A DNA stretch of 64,000 nt from Pseudomonadales bacterium (GCA_024234675.1 JACKNU010000001.1:868001-932000), one strand, 5' to 3'; positions 17,411 to 27,227 are shown, counted from the stretch's first letter. Numbers and translations are program-made. The notes: generated by a model not told the origin, from the sequence alone.

Positions 17411-19804
17411 TCAGTTGCCGTCTTCCGCCTTGTGCGGCTTGAGCATGAACGTCGCCAGGGCGGGCATCAGGATAAGTGCCCCGAACATGTTCCAGATGAA
17501 CATGAAGGTGAGCAGGATACCCATATCCGCCTGGAACTTGATCGGCGACGCAGACCAGGTGATAACACCCGCCGCCAGGGTGACACCGATCAGGGCCACC
17601 ACTCGCCCGGTGAAGTTCAGGGTCTCGTAGTAGGCGACCGTGAGGTTCTTGCCCTCGCGCTCCTTGGCCAGGATCACCGTCAGTACGTACAGGGCATAGT
17701 CCACGCCGATACCGACACCCAGGGCGATTACCGGCAGCGTCGCCACCTTCACCCCTATGCCCAGCCACACCATCAGCGCCTCGCACAGGATGGAGGTCAG
17801 CATCAGCGGCAGCACCGCGCAGACCACGCCGGGCACCGACCGGAAGGTCAACATACACAGCAGGATCACCGCGCCGTATACATAGAACAGCATTTCCCGG
17901 TTGGCCTTCTTGACCACGATGTTGGTAGCGGCCTCGAACCCCGAACTGCCGGCGGCGCCCAGGAACTGGGCCTTGTCATTGGGCCACTCCTCGTTGAATT
18001 GCTCCAGCGCTGCCACCACACCCTCCAGCGTTGCCGCCTTGTGGTCAGCCAGGTACACCAGCATCGGCCAGATCGAACAGCCCGGATCCACGTATTCCAG
18101 GGTGACCAGCTCGTTCACGGCATAGTTGATAGTGTCCTGGTTGCGGAACATGGCCAGCCACTTGGGGTAGCCCTCGTTGATACCGGACATGATCTGGCGG
18201 GTACGCACGTTCAGGCCGCGCACGTCCTCCACACCGGGCAACTGGCGCAGGCGCCACTCCAGCTCGTTGGCCAGGCTCAGGTGCTCGTAGTCCACACACC
18301 CGTCGGGCGGCGTCTTGACGATGACCGCAAAGACGTCCGTGCTCACCGAGTAATTGTGGATGACATAGGACACGTCCTTGTTGTAGCGGGAATTGGCCCG
18401 CAACTCCGGGGCACCCGGGTCCAGGTCACCGATCTGCAGGTCCTTGGACACGTAGAAACCGCCAATCGCCATGAGCACCGCCACCACGATGGCCACGGCC
18501 GCCGGGCCGCGATGGGTAAATATCAGCAGGAAACGCCACAGCCAGTGCATATCCTCCTGGCTCTTGACGGGGATCATGGCGTGCTGCGCGCACTTCTTGC
18601 CCACCCCGGTATAGGACAGGGTGACGGGGACCAGGATCAGGTTGGTGAAGATTAGCACCAGCACGCCGATGCTGGCGGTGATGGCCAGGTCCTGGATTAC
18701 CTGGATCTGGATGATCATCAGCACCGCGAAACCGACACCGTCCGACAGCAGCGCGGTGACACCCGCGAGAAACAGGCGGCGGAAAGTGTAGCGCGCCGCC
18801 ACATAGGGCACGGTGCCGCGGCCGATATCCTGGATGACACCGTTCAATTTCTGGGCGCCGTGACTCACCCCGATGGCAAACACCAGGAAAGGCACCAGGA
18901 TGGAAAAGGGATCCAGTTCATAACCCAGGGTCGCCAGGATACCCAGCTGCCAGACCACCGCTACCAGGGTACAGCCAATGACCATGAGCGTGGAGCGCAG
19001 GCACTTGGTATACATGTACAGCAGGATAATAGTGATCACCACCGCTATGCCAAAGAACGCCATCACCGAGAACAGGCCGTCGATCAGGTCGCCGATCAGC
19101 TTGGCGAAGCCGATGATGTGAATGGAGCGGTCGGGGTTGCCAGCGGTGAATTTCTCCCGAATCTCCTCCAGTTTGCCCCCCAACTCGGCGTAGTCCAGGC
19201 GCTCCCCGGTTTCCGGGTTGATATCCAGCAGCGGCACGATGATGGCGGCGGATTTGCCGTCGTTGGATACCAGGTCGCCCATGATGCCGGCGCGCGCGAT
19301 ATTGACCTTGATCTCCTCGATGGATTCCTGGGAACCGTCGTAATCCCCGGGGATAACCGGGCCGCCCTCGAAGCCCTCTTCCGTCACCACCCGCCAGCGG
19401 GTGTTGGGCGTCCAGATCGACTTCATGCCGTTGCGGTCGACACCCGGCATGAAGAACAGTTCATCGTTTACTTCTTCCAGGAATGCGAGGTTTTCCTTGG
19501 TGAAAATGGTGCCCTCTTTCACCGCTACCGCAACCCGCAGGTTGTTGCCCAGGCCCTTCAGTTCATTGGCGTTTTCCTGGTAATTGATAACGTACTGGTG
19601 CGCCTTGGGCAGGGTCTTCTCGAAACCCGCCTGCAGCTGGATCTTGGTGGCCTGGTAGCCGAGGATGATCGTGGTAATAAAGCACAGGACCACCACGATG
19701 GCCCGGTGATTGAACACAAGCCTTTCCAGGAAAGTCCCGGACTGGGGATCGAAATCCTTGAGGTCCGAGATTACCGGCAGGTCGTCTGAGGATGCGTGAG
19801 CCAT
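17411..19804 (-). CDS. MMPL/RND-family transporter
   Basis: A 797-residue inner-membrane protein of the hydrophobe RND (MMPL) family. Twelve helices are arranged as 1 + 5 and 1 + 5 around two periplasmic domains: helix 1 near 32-50, a block near 225-400, helix 7 near 430-450 and a C-terminal block near 625-785. The conserved GVGIGVDYALYVL and GVSHGAQKLNG segments mark the proton-relay helices. Relatives export lipids such as hopanoids or mycolates. It is the last gene of the operon with YCF48, DUF1329 and DUF1302, which suggests a trans-envelope route for a lipid-like molecule. A GGAG Shine-Dalgarno precedes the ATG at 19804. Confidence 0.9.
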   Translation of the reverse strand: MAHASSDDLPVISDLKDFDPQSGTFLERLVFNHRAIVVVLCFITTIILGYQATKIQLQAGFEKTLPKAHQYVINYQENANELKGLGNNLRVAVAVKEGTIFTKENLAFLEEVNDELFFMPGVDRNGMKSIWTPNTRWRVVTEEGFEGGPVIPGDYDGSQESIEEIKVNIARAGIMGDLVSNDGKSAAIIVPLLDINPETGERLDYAELGGKLEEIREKFTAGNPDRSIHIIGFAKLIGDLIDGLFSVMAFFGIAVVITIILLYMYTKCLRSTLMVIGCTLVAVVWQLGILATLGYELDPFSILVPFLVFAIGVSHGAQKLNGVIQDIGRGTVPYVAARYTFRRLFLAGVTALLSDGVGFAVLMIIQIQVIQDLAITASIGVLVLIFTNLILVPVTLSYTGVGKKCAQHAMIPVKSQEDMHWLWRFLLIFTHRGPAAVAIVVAVLMAIGGFYVSKDLQIGDLDPGAPELRANSRYNKDVSYVIHNYSVSTDVFAVIVKTPPDGCVDYEHLSLANELEWRLRQLPGVEDVRGLNVRTRQIMSGINEGYPKWLAMFRNQDTINYAVNELVTLEYVDPGCSIWPMLVYLADHKAATLEGVVAALEQFNEEWPNDKAQFLGAAGSSGFEAATNIVVKKANREMLFYVYGAVILLCMLTFRSVPGVVCAVLPLMLTSILCEALMVWLGIGVKVATLPVIALGVGIGVDYALYVLTVILAKEREGKNLTVAYYETLNFTGRVVALIGVTLAAGVITWSASPIKFQADMGILLTFMFIWNMFGALILMPALATFMLKPHKAEDGN

Positions 19805-19829
19805 TGCGATTCTCCGAAATTTGTTGTTA

Positions 19830-20921
19830 TTACTGTGCCAAAGTCACTGTCTTGATGCCCTTGGGGCCAGCAACCAACAGGGAGTGGTCGTCACCCTCCG
19901 CAATGTCAAATATGAGACCAACGCTGCCAGAAGCGGGGTTCATGGCGAAGCTCTGGCCATTGTCGGTACTGGTGAGTATTTCTCCCGCCACCCCAGCCGC
20001 CACCAGGGTGCCGTCCGCCAGTCTTGTCTCGGCGACTATCGCGCTGGTGGGCGGTTTTTCGACGACCGTCCAGGTCTCTCCCTCGGTGGCGGTACGGAAC
20101 ATCCTGCCCCGCAGGCCACCCATGACGATGGCGCCATCCGCCGCGTCCACGGTGGCGAAAAAGCTGCCTTCCCAGGGTACCGAGTGCACCCGCTCAGCCC
20201 TGTTCTCATTGATATCACCGATCAGCAGCAGTCCGGCCTCACCCGAGAGGAAAAAGCGCCCCGGCTCCGGCAGCGGGGAGACGTCGAAAAGGTGGTTGAA
20301 AGCATCGTTGTCGACATTGTGCAGCCGGTGCTCCCAGTGCTTGCCGCCATCCTCGGTCTCCATCAACATGCCGTAGGCACCGCCGACATGGCCGTGCAGC
20401 TCGTCGTGCATGTTCACGCTGAAAAAGGGCTTGTCAGCGCCCTGGGAAATGGCAAACTCCATCTCCCCGATCAGGTATTGGTAGAATTCATTGTCGGGAT
20501 CCTGCTCTGCCATTTTCTCGTAGTAGGCGAGCCCCTCCTCACCGTAACGCAGACCGTCATACTGCAACTCCCAGGTCTTGCCACCGTCAGCGGAGTGCAG
20601 GATGACGCCTTCGTGACCCACTGCCCAGCCCTGCTGTTCGTTTGCGAAGTCGATATCCAGCAGGGTCGACCTCACCGGTACCTCGGCCTGGGTCCAGGTC
20701 TTGCCATTGTCATCCGAGTAGATGATATGGCCGCGCTCACCCGCGGCAAAATACCGGTCACCAAATTTTTTGACGACGAACAGGGGCGCCCGATCCGCGA
20801 TCTTGGTGGGCGCGGCAGGCAGTTTAAGCACGTCGTAGGTGGTGGCGCTGGCCAGGGTGGCGGGCAACGATATCGCAGCCAGCATTATTCCCAGACCGAG
20901 CAGAGCGTTTCTTATTGCCAT
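19830..20921 (-). CDS. YCF48/BNR-repeat exported protein
   Basis: A 363-residue secreted protein with a signal peptide (about 1-25, ending ASA). It then has Asp-box repeats of the sialidase/YCF48 type: YSDDNGKTWTQ, HSADGGKTWELQ, a degenerate GGKHWEH, TEGETWTV and STDNGQSFAM. These form a beta-propeller, here probably periplasmic. I chose the ATG at 20921, which starts the signal peptide after a GGAAG Shine-Dalgarno. Such proteins co-occur with DUF1302, DUF1329 and MMPL genes and may act as assembly or cargo factors. Confidence 0.85.
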   Translation of the reverse strand: MAIRNALLGLGIMLAAISLPATLASATTYDVLKLPAAPTKIADRAPLFVVKKFGDRYFAAGERGHIIYSDDNGKTWTQAEVPVRSTLLDIDFANEQQGWAVGHEGVILHSADGGKTWELQYDGLRYGEEGLAYYEKMAEQDPDNEFYQYLIGEMEFAISQGADKPFFSVNMHDELHGHVGGAYGMLMETEDGGKHWEHRLHNVDNDAFNHLFDVSPLPEPGRFFLSGEAGLLLIGDINENRAERVHSVPWEGSFFATVDAADGAIVMGGLRGRMFRTATEGETWTVVEKPPTSAIVAETRLADGTLVAAGVAGEILTSTDNGQSFAMNPASGSVGLIFDIAEGDDHSLLVAGPKGIKTVTLAQ

Positions 20922-20951
20922 GATTCTGCTTCCACTTTTGTTACTCTGGTT

Positions 20952-20983
20952 AAAATAAAAAGGGCGCCACAGACGCAACGCCC
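20952..20983 (-). terminator. Intra-operon terminator or attenuator after DUF1329
   Basis: On the minus strand GGGCG pairs with CGCCC around a 12-base loop and is followed by TTTTTATTTT. It lies between the DUF1329 stop and the YCF48 start. It probably reduces, without abolishing, expression of the two downstream genes. Confidence 0.6.
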
Positions 20984-21002
20984 AGCTAGAACTCATTGCG
21001 TG

Positions 21003-22367
21003 CTAGCGCACGCCGCCACGGGCCATACCCTTGGGCGTGAAATACAGGTCGTTTTCCTCAACCCCGTTCTGGTACTCGCCGGGAATCGGCTTGCCGTTGA
21101 GGTTGTAGATGCCCTGGAGCAGGTCGTAAGCGCCGTAGGGGGCCGAGAAAAACGACTGGATGTCGTACAGGGGGGTGGCATAGGCGTATTGAACCCGCCA
21201 CAGGGTGCCACGACCATCGTAGTTGTCATTCGCGAGCGCGGTCCAGGAATCCTCATCGATATAGTAGCGGCGCTTGCTGTACAGATGGCGCATACCCGGT
21301 TTTAACTCGGCTTCCACAACCCAAACCCGGTGCTTCTCCCAGCGGATGTACTCCGGGTCGAGGAAATCTGCAGCCAGCATATCGCCGATGGGGGTTTGAA
21401 AGCTGAAGGCGTAGGTGTTGTAGGGGATGTACATCTCCTGCTTGCCGACCAGCTTCCAGTTGAAGCGCTCCAGCGAGCCGTTATAGATGTATGAGTCATC
21501 GTAGGTGGAGGTACCTGCAACACCCGGATTGGGGGTATCAAATGACACGGCCGGCGCCAGGCGCACGCGCCGCTGGCCGGTCAGGTACTGCCAGGCCTTG
21601 CGACCCTTGCCCTCGGTGTAGTCGGCGCCGGGCTCCCAGACCAGCAGGATTTCCCCCGCCCGCCGGGCCGGCGCGTTGTAGTTGATACGCAACTTCACCC
21701 AGGGGGTGTCGCCGAACTCCTTGTCGCGGAGGTCTTCCTGGAAGCCGGGATAGACGTTGGTGTTGTAGCCGGTTGTCGAAAGAATGGGTTTACCGTCACT
21801 GCTGACATAATAGACGTCGTACCCCATGGTGTAGTCGGTGGTATAGCGAATCATGTGGTTCCACATGACCTCCATCCCGGACTGGGGGATGGGAAAAGGT
21901 ACGCCCGGCAGGTTGCCCTCAAGCTTTTGCCCGTCTGCGACCATCTTCGCGGTGGTGGCATTTTTCCGGGTGTTCTCCCAGACCCACTCGGGAAACACGA
22001 CATCGCGCTTGGTCGGATACACGTGCATCTTGAAGCCTTTCGGCCCCAATTTCTTCATGACACCCTTGGTGCCCTCGGTGAGATTGTCGGCGTATTGCTC
22101 CCAATTACTGCCATCGATGGTGAACAGCGGCTTCTCGTCGGCGTAGGGATTCAGGTAGTCGCCGGTTCCCGGCTCAAAACCGGCTGGCAGGGCCGGACCC
22201 TTGGGGTTCCAGGCGGGGATACTGCCGTCCTCGTTACCGGCCATTTCCGCGCCGATGGGTGTCAGGCTGTCGCCCAAACGGGCGGCCTGCTCAGGCGCTA
22301 CAGCAGCCGTCGCACCACTGGCCGCCAGGGACCCCAAAAGTACTGCTGCCAACGCATTCTTGTACAT
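21003..22367 (-). CDS. DUF1329 outer-membrane-lipoprotein-sorting-like protein
   Basis: A 454-residue exported protein with a signal peptide ending ATAA. Conserved DUF1329 features are visible: NPKGPALPAGFEPGTGDY, the VWVVEAELKPGMRHLYSKRRYYIDED segment and a C-terminal FTPKGMARGG. The fold is related to LolA/LolB-type lipid carriers, so it may carry a hydrophobic molecule through the periplasm. It lies 96 bases downstream of DUF1302 and is nearly always paired with it in other genomes. The cargo is unknown. Confidence 0.88.
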   Translation of the reverse strand: MYKNALAAVLLGSLAASGATAAVAPEQAARLGDSLTPIGAEMAGNEDGSIPAWNPKGPALPAGFEPGTGDYLNPYADEKPLFTIDGSNWEQYADNLTEGTKGVMKKLGPKGFKMHVYPTKRDVVFPEWVWENTRKNATTAKMVADGQKLEGNLPGVPFPIPQSGMEVMWNHMIRYTTDYTMGYDVYYVSSDGKPILSTTGYNTNVYPGFQEDLRDKEFGDTPWVKLRINYNAPARRAGEILLVWEPGADYTEGKGRKAWQYLTGQRRVRLAPAVSFDTPNPGVAGTSTYDDSYIYNGSLERFNWKLVGKQEMYIPYNTYAFSFQTPIGDMLAADFLDPEYIRWEKHRVWVVEAELKPGMRHLYSKRRYYIDEDSWTALANDNYDGRGTLWRVQYAYATPLYDIQSFFSAPYGAYDLLQGIYNLNGKPIPGEYQNGVEENDLYFTPKGMARGGVR

Positions 22368-22421
22368 GTTTCGATACCTCTATACCACTGGATCCTTGCT
22401 GTTGCCGCGGGGCTGGCGACC

Positions 22422-22447
22422 TTCCGGGCCCCTGACGGAGCCCGGAA
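22422..22447. other. Perfect 8-bp hairpin between DUF1302 and DUF1329
   Basis: TTCCGGGC and GCCCGGAA form an exact stem around a ten-base loop in the 96-base gap. No T-run follows on either strand, so it is more likely an mRNA stability or processing hairpin than a terminator. Confidence 0.45.
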
Positions 22448-22463
22448 AAGCATCAGGCCTTCC

Positions 22464-24227
22464 TTACCAGGTGCGCTTGGCCGTCAGGGAGATGAAGTTG
22501 CGGTCGTTCAGCGGACCGAGGGTGCCGCCGCCAGTCGGGCCAAAGTAGAAATTGTACTTCGCATCCAGCGTCCACACCTGGTCGACCAGGAACTCCACAC
22601 CAACATTGCCGTTACCCAGTTCCTCGTGCAGGACAACTCCCTGGGGAGGCTGCTCGCCATCGATACCATAGCTCACCGTTACCGGCAGGGTCATGTCCCA
22701 GCCCGGGAACACCTGGTACCAGGTGGGGCGGAATACCGCGGCGACCTGGCTGGTGACACGGTTTTTGTGGATGGCCTGGTTGGCGAACTGCTCGGAATAG
22801 GCGTCGGTACCACCGAAGTTGGCGTCCGTGTAGTCAGCCAACCAGCTGGTGCTGTATTCCAGAATCCAGGTACCACCGTCCCACAGGCCCCAGTCACCGT
22901 TGAGGAAGCCCAGGCCGTTGACCACCACGCCCCAAATATCACCGGTGGCGCCGGGGTAGTCGTCGTCACTGTAGCCGTAATCGGCGGGGGTTGTGCCGGG
23001 GCGCTGGGTAATCCCGGCCGTGAAGTCGGGGTTCAGGCCGGCGTTCTTGCGGTACGCGATATCCATGCCGAAGCTGATATCGAACATCTCCTTGCCCAGG
23101 GCCAGGCCGAAGGTCTCGACATCATCCTTGTAGGCCCAACCCCACTCACCGGCGACGATGGCGTTGGCGCCGCCATCTTCCCAGGACTGCGCGTACTTGG
23201 CAGCGATGTCGGGATCAACCCCACCGAACGTGCCGTAGACGCCCGCGACGATGCGATCGGAACCGTTGATATACACCCATGAAGTTTCCAGGTTCCAGGC
23301 CTCAATGGTGTACTGCAGATTGAAACCGTATTCCCCGGAATCCTTGACCTTGTCGTCCCTGACCTTGAAACAGGTCCGGGGGCCGCCGTTGACACCCCCG
23401 ACCAATACGAAACACTCGCTGTTCTCAGTGAGCACTTCCTGCGGACTCATGTAGCTGCCGGTTTCGGGGTTGCGGTTGACCCGGTGTTCAAATTCATAGT
23501 AGGCGTTCAGGGTGAGGTTGTCGGTGGCCTGGAATACCGTGGAGATCTTGGTGGACGGCATGAACAGTTCCTGGGCCTCGGTGCCCGGCACCGACAGGCC
23601 CTTGCTGGAGTCTAGCGCGGTCATGGAGCCGGCGATGCCGGTGACGGCGCCATTCGCCAGCAGGCTCTGGCCCCAGAAGATGGTGTGGCGACCGGCCCTG
23701 ACGCCCAGGGCAGTCTCGCCGATGTTCCAGTTGCCGAACACGAAGGCGTCCAGCAGCTCGCCACCGGCCTTGTGCTGCCACTGCGCCTCGTGGCTGTACT
23801 CGCCGGGGGCATAGGTCAAGCCCGCCCAGGAGTAGTCGTAGGCCAAACCGCCGGTGCGGGGCAGGGTGCCGCTCTTGGGGTTGTCGCTGTTGTCGTAGGT
23901 CGGGTCGTACCAGCCGGCGCCGCTGACCCGGAAACCGAAATCCTGCCGCCAGACCACGTCCAGCTCCGAGCGCAGGTCGATGCGGGAGGTGGTCACGCCG
24001 CCGTTCTTGCGGTTCACCGAGAAAGAGGCGTCATCGTTTATGCGTGCGTTGGGGTACACGGAGGGGTCGACCACGCTGCGCTTGGTGGCGGTGGTCCGGA
24101 ACCCCAGGTTGCCCTTGAGCTGGTTGTCCCAGCGGATACTCCAGTCGTCTCCCGTATCGAATTGGAAGGCACCGGCCTGGGAGCTGATGGCCGCAAGTAC
24201 GGACAATGCGAGCGCTTTTTTCTTCAT
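22464..24227 (-). CDS. DUF1302 outer-membrane beta-barrel protein
   Basis: A 587-residue outer-membrane protein. The signal peptide ends at SQAGA, and many amphipathic beta strands follow, with a terminal aromatic residue (...FISLTAKRTW) as in porin-type barrels. The GDDWSIRWDNQLKGNLGFR opening and the GRHTIFWGQSLL motif are characteristic of DUF1302. It is the first gene of the operon and has a strong Shine-Dalgarno (AGAGGGAT). Together with DUF1329, YCF48 and MMPL it could form an outer-membrane outlet or inlet for a lipid or steroid-like molecule. The direction of transport is not known. Confidence 0.88.
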   Translation of the reverse strand: MKKKALALSVLAAISSQAGAFQFDTGDDWSIRWDNQLKGNLGFRTTATKRSVVDPSVYPNARINDDASFSVNRKNGGVTTSRIDLRSELDVVWRQDFGFRVSGAGWYDPTYDNSDNPKSGTLPRTGGLAYDYSWAGLTYAPGEYSHEAQWQHKAGGELLDAFVFGNWNIGETALGVRAGRHTIFWGQSLLANGAVTGIAGSMTALDSSKGLSVPGTEAQELFMPSTKISTVFQATDNLTLNAYYEFEHRVNRNPETGSYMSPQEVLTENSECFVLVGGVNGGPRTCFKVRDDKVKDSGEYGFNLQYTIEAWNLETSWVYINGSDRIVAGVYGTFGGVDPDIAAKYAQSWEDGGANAIVAGEWGWAYKDDVETFGLALGKEMFDISFGMDIAYRKNAGLNPDFTAGITQRPGTTPADYGYSDDDYPGATGDIWGVVVNGLGFLNGDWGLWDGGTWILEYSTSWLADYTDANFGGTDAYSEQFANQAIHKNRVTSQVAAVFRPTWYQVFPGWDMTLPVTVSYGIDGEQPPQGVVLHEELGNGNVGVEFLVDQVWTLDAKYNFYFGPTGGGTLGPLNDRNFISLTAKRTW

Positions 24228-24663
24228 TAGACTATCCCTCTGAGCGTTTTAGTATAGTTGGGCTTGAAACTTTGTCAGGCGATCGCCGCCGCCCTGGTCT
24301 GTTATTATGCCTGTGCAGTTCACTGCTGTTATGCGCACTTTATTCTTACTCTGCAAGCCATCCGGACGGGCGCTTTTGCAAGCCTTGCCGCGGGTGTTTG
24401 GGCAGTAAAGATAATAAGCATTCACGCGTTTGGCTACGCAATTCGAAAAATTAGCCAATTCTTACCAAAAACCGCCCGATCGAGCTCCGGCGGTGCAGAT
24501 GACGTTGGTGACAGGTCGATAACCACAGTACGCATATCCTTTATTTAGTTATGGGCCCATCATACCCAGCTAACTGTACCGGGACAATAAGCCAGAGCTA
24601 TTGATTTGAAACAATTTTCTACCCCTTCAAGCGGCCCTGCGGCGGGCTGCGCGGCCGCGCCGG
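24228..24663. other. Gene-free region upstream of the DUF1302 operon
   Basis: These 436 bases are clearly richer in A and T than the flanking genes. They hold the promoter region of the DUF1302 operon and the end of the SDR gene's transcript. A ten-base palindrome ATGGGCCCAT sits at 24551-24560. A 96-codon open frame at 24258-24548 lacks a Shine-Dalgarno and convincing protein features. I see no RNA gene here. Confidence 0.5.
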
Positions 24664-25416
24664 TCAGGCTATGAGGGCCTGGCCGCCATCCACCCCGATA
24701 CTTTGGCCGTTTATATAGGAGCAGGCGTCGCTGCACAGCTGCACCACAAAGTCGCCTATATCCCGCTCGCAATCGCCTACCCTGCCCAGGGGAATGGTGT
24801 CCAGGAACTGCGCGGCCTCTGCCGCGTTGTGTTCCATCCACCAGGCCATGCCGGGGGAACTCGCCAGCGGCAGGATCGCGTTGGTGCGAATACCGTCCCG
24901 CCCCCACTCGCAGGCGGCCGCCCGGGTCAGGGCGCGAATGGCCTCCTTGGTGGCCGCGTAGGCGCCGTAGCCGGTCATATCCCAGCGCCGGGCTGAGGAA
25001 CTGGCCAGGTTGACGATACAGCCGTCGCCTTTCAGATGGGGGTAGCACAGCTTCATCATGCGCATGACCGCCAGGGGACCGGACTCCAGGCCGGCCTGGA
25101 AACTCTCGTCACTCACCTGCAGCAGGGTCCCCAGCGGCACCTCCTGGGCATTGTTGACCAGAATGTTGAGCCCCCCGAAAGCCGCCACCGCCGCGGTCAC
25201 GCTACGCTCCAGGGACGAGGCCGACTTCACGTCGCATTCCAGCGCCAGGGCGCGGCCGCCGCGCGCTTCGATCTGCCGACAGGTAGCCTCCACCTTGGCC
25301 AGCGTGCGCCCCGCCACCGCCACTTGCGCCCCCGCCGCGGCCAGGGCCAGGGCGATGCCCTGCCCCACGCCCTGCCCCGCTCCCGTTACAATAGCTGACT
25401 TCCCCTGCAGGCTCAT
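24664..25416 (-). CDS. Short-chain dehydrogenase/reductase
   Basis: A 250-residue classical SDR. The NAD(P)-binding TGAGQGVG motif is at residues 11-18, NNAQ at 88-91, the catalytic Ser around 139-141, and Tyr153 with Lys157 in YAATK. The C-terminus GQSIGVDGGQALIA is typical. A GAGGAG Shine-Dalgarno precedes the ATG. The substrate is unknown. The lipid- and sterol-like neighbours suggest a hydrophobic alcohol or ketone, which is inference only. It is divergent from the WS/DGAT gene. Confidence 0.9.
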   Translation of the reverse strand: MSLQGKSAIVTGAGQGVGQGIALALAAAGAQVAVAGRTLAKVEATCRQIEARGGRALALECDVKSASSLERSVTAAVAAFGGLNILVNNAQEVPLGTLLQVSDESFQAGLESGPLAVMRMMKLCYPHLKGDGCIVNLASSSARRWDMTGYGAYAATKEAIRALTRAAACEWGRDGIRTNAILPLASSPGMAWWMEHNAAEAAQFLDTIPLGRVGDCERDIGDFVVQLCSDACSYINGQSIGVDGGQALIA

Positions 25417-25604
25417 CGCTCACTCCTCGAAATAAAAGATCACAGGTCGGCAAGTATGCACAAATAAACGGCCCTGTCAGGCTCGCGGGGCATACATAGT
25501 CATGCCAGCCCCCCTGCGCAGGAACTATTTCACTCGCGGTTTTTATTAGTCTATTCTAGCCCGACCACTCGACATAAAATTCCATAATCAGCGGAGTCGA
25601 ACCC

Positions 25605-27227
25605 ATGCGCAGAATGCCGATCACCGATGCCTTCTTCCTGCTCGCCGAATCCCGGCGCACCCCCATGCACGTGGGCGGACTGAACCTGTTCACCCTGCCC
25701 AAGGACGTCGACGACACCACTTTTCTTGCCAACCTCAGCAAAATCCTGCGCTACGATGGCGAACTGCGTCGCCCTTTTCACGAAAAGCTCAAGCTGGGGC
25801 CCCTGGGCCTGGCCGGCAATATCTTCTGGGAGGAAGAAGACGAGATAGATATGGACTACCATATCCGCCACTCGGCGCTGCCCAAGCCCGGCCGCTACCG
25901 CGAGCTGTTCGCCCTGGTATCGCGGCTGCACAGCACCCTGCTGGATCGCTCGCGACCGCTGTGGGAGATGCACCTTATAGAGGGGCTGCCCAACCGCCAG
26001 TTTGCCACCTATTTCAAGGCACACCACTGCGCTGTCGATGGCGTGGGCTCCATGCACCTGATGAGCAGCATGTATTCCACCAACGCCCGCAGCAAGGTGA
26101 AAATCTCGCCCTTCTCGCGGGAGGCCTATGAACTTTACAAGAAGCAACTCGCCGCCAGCAGGATCCCCAGGGCGACCCCTAAGGAGAGCGAGGTACGCGC
26201 GGTGACCGAACTGCTGCGCCAACAGCTGGGCGGCACGGTCAACGTGGCGCGGGCCCTGCGCGAAACCGCTGAAGTCTGGCTGGGCCGCAACAAGACCATG
26301 GCCGTGCCCTTCCACAAGGTGCCCAGATCCGCCGTCAGCACCCAGATAACCGGCGCCCGGCGTTTTGTCGCCCAGTCCTGGCCTTTTGCCCGGGTGCGCG
26401 CGGTGGGCAAGGCCTTTGACGGCACCCTCAACGACGCGGTGATGGCCATGTGCGCGGGCGCCTTGCGCCGGCACCTGCAGGAGCAGCGGGACCTGCCGAA
26501 GATTTCCCTGAAGGCCATGGCCCCGGTGTCGTTGCGGGCCGCTGGCGATGTCGACTCAGCCAACGCGGTGGGCATGGTCATTGCCGACCTGGCCACCAAT
26601 GTGCGCGACCCCGCCAAGCGTTTCCGGGCCATCAAGGCGTCGATGGACGCCTCCAAAACCCAGCTGCAGCAGATGACCCCGGGGGAGATCCAGGTCTACA
26701 CCGGGATTACCCAGGCGCCCCTGCTGCTGGGCCAGCTTACCGGCATGAGCAGCCGCTTTCCCGCTTTCAGCACGGTGATTTCCAACGTGCCCGGGCCTCG
26801 CGAAAAACGCTACTGGAACGGCGCGCGCCTTGAGGGCATGTACCCGGTATCGATCCCGATGGATGGCGCGGCGGTCAACTTCACCCTGGTGAGCAATTTC
26901 GAGAACCTGGATTTCGGCATCGTGGCCTGCCGCAAGTCGGTGCCCCAGGTGCAGCGCATGATCGACTATATGGAAGAGTCGCTGGTGGAACTGGAAGATG
27001 CCGCCGGGCTGCGCCGCCGCGGTGGCCGGGCCAGGGGTCCGCTGCAGCGGCTCGAGGCGACGGAAACCGGTGCTGGCGGCAAGCAAAAAAAAGCCGGCGC
27101 GACCCGCCGCAAGAAAAAAGCCCCGGCAGTTCCGCAACTGAAGGCCAGGAGCGGCGCCCGGAGCCCCGCGCAGCCCAAGCGGGCGACGGCCGGCAAAGCC
27201 GCAGGCAGCAAGACAAGTAATAAGTAG
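25605..27227 (+). CDS. Wax ester synthase/diacylglycerol acyltransferase-like protein
   Basis: A 540-residue acyltransferase of the bacterial WS/DGAT family, which joins acyl-CoA to an alcohol or diacylglycerol to make storage lipids. The N-terminal MPITDAFFLLAESRRTPMHVGGL is typical, and the catalytic HHxxxDG motif is complete (HHCAVDG, residues 140-146). The conserved FSTVISNVPGP segment is near residue 390. After about residue 465 there is a 70-residue tail rich in Lys, Arg, Ala and Gly, probably disordered, that most family members lack. The tail may bind lipid-droplet surfaces, RNA or DNA. The start is supported by the family N-terminus. Confidence 0.9.
   Translation: MRRMPITDAFFLLAESRRTPMHVGGLNLFTLPKDVDDTTFLANLSKILRYDGELRRPFHEKLKLGPLGLAGNIFWEEEDEIDMDYHIRHSALPKPGRYRELFALVSRLHSTLLDRSRPLWEMHLIEGLPNRQFATYFKAHHCAVDGVGSMHLMSSMYSTNARSKVKISPFSREAYELYKKQLAASRIPRATPKESEVRAVTELLRQQLGGTVNVARALRETAEVWLGRNKTMAVPFHKVPRSAVSTQITGARRFVAQSWPFARVRAVGKAFDGTLNDAVMAMCAGALRRHLQEQRDLPKISLKAMAPVSLRAAGDVDSANAVGMVIADLATNVRDPAKRFRAIKASMDASKTQLQQMTPGEIQVYTGITQAPLLLGQLTGMSSRFPAFSTVISNVPGPREKRYWNGARLEGMYPVSIPMDGAAVNFTLVSNFENLDFGIVACRKSVPQVQRMIDYMEESLVELEDAAGLRRRGGRARGPLQRLEATETGAGGKQKKAGATRRKKKAPAVPQLKARSGARSPAQPKRATAGKAAGSKTSNK

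Noticed and set aside
24258..24548. 96-codon plus-strand frame in the gap before the SDR gene
   Set aside because: No Shine-Dalgarno, no conserved-looking feature, and it lies in the promoter region of the DUF1302 operon.
24628..24662. GCGGCC...GGCCGC hairpin after the SDR gene as a terminator
   Set aside because: It lacks a following T-run on the minus strand and is better explained by GC-rich sequence.
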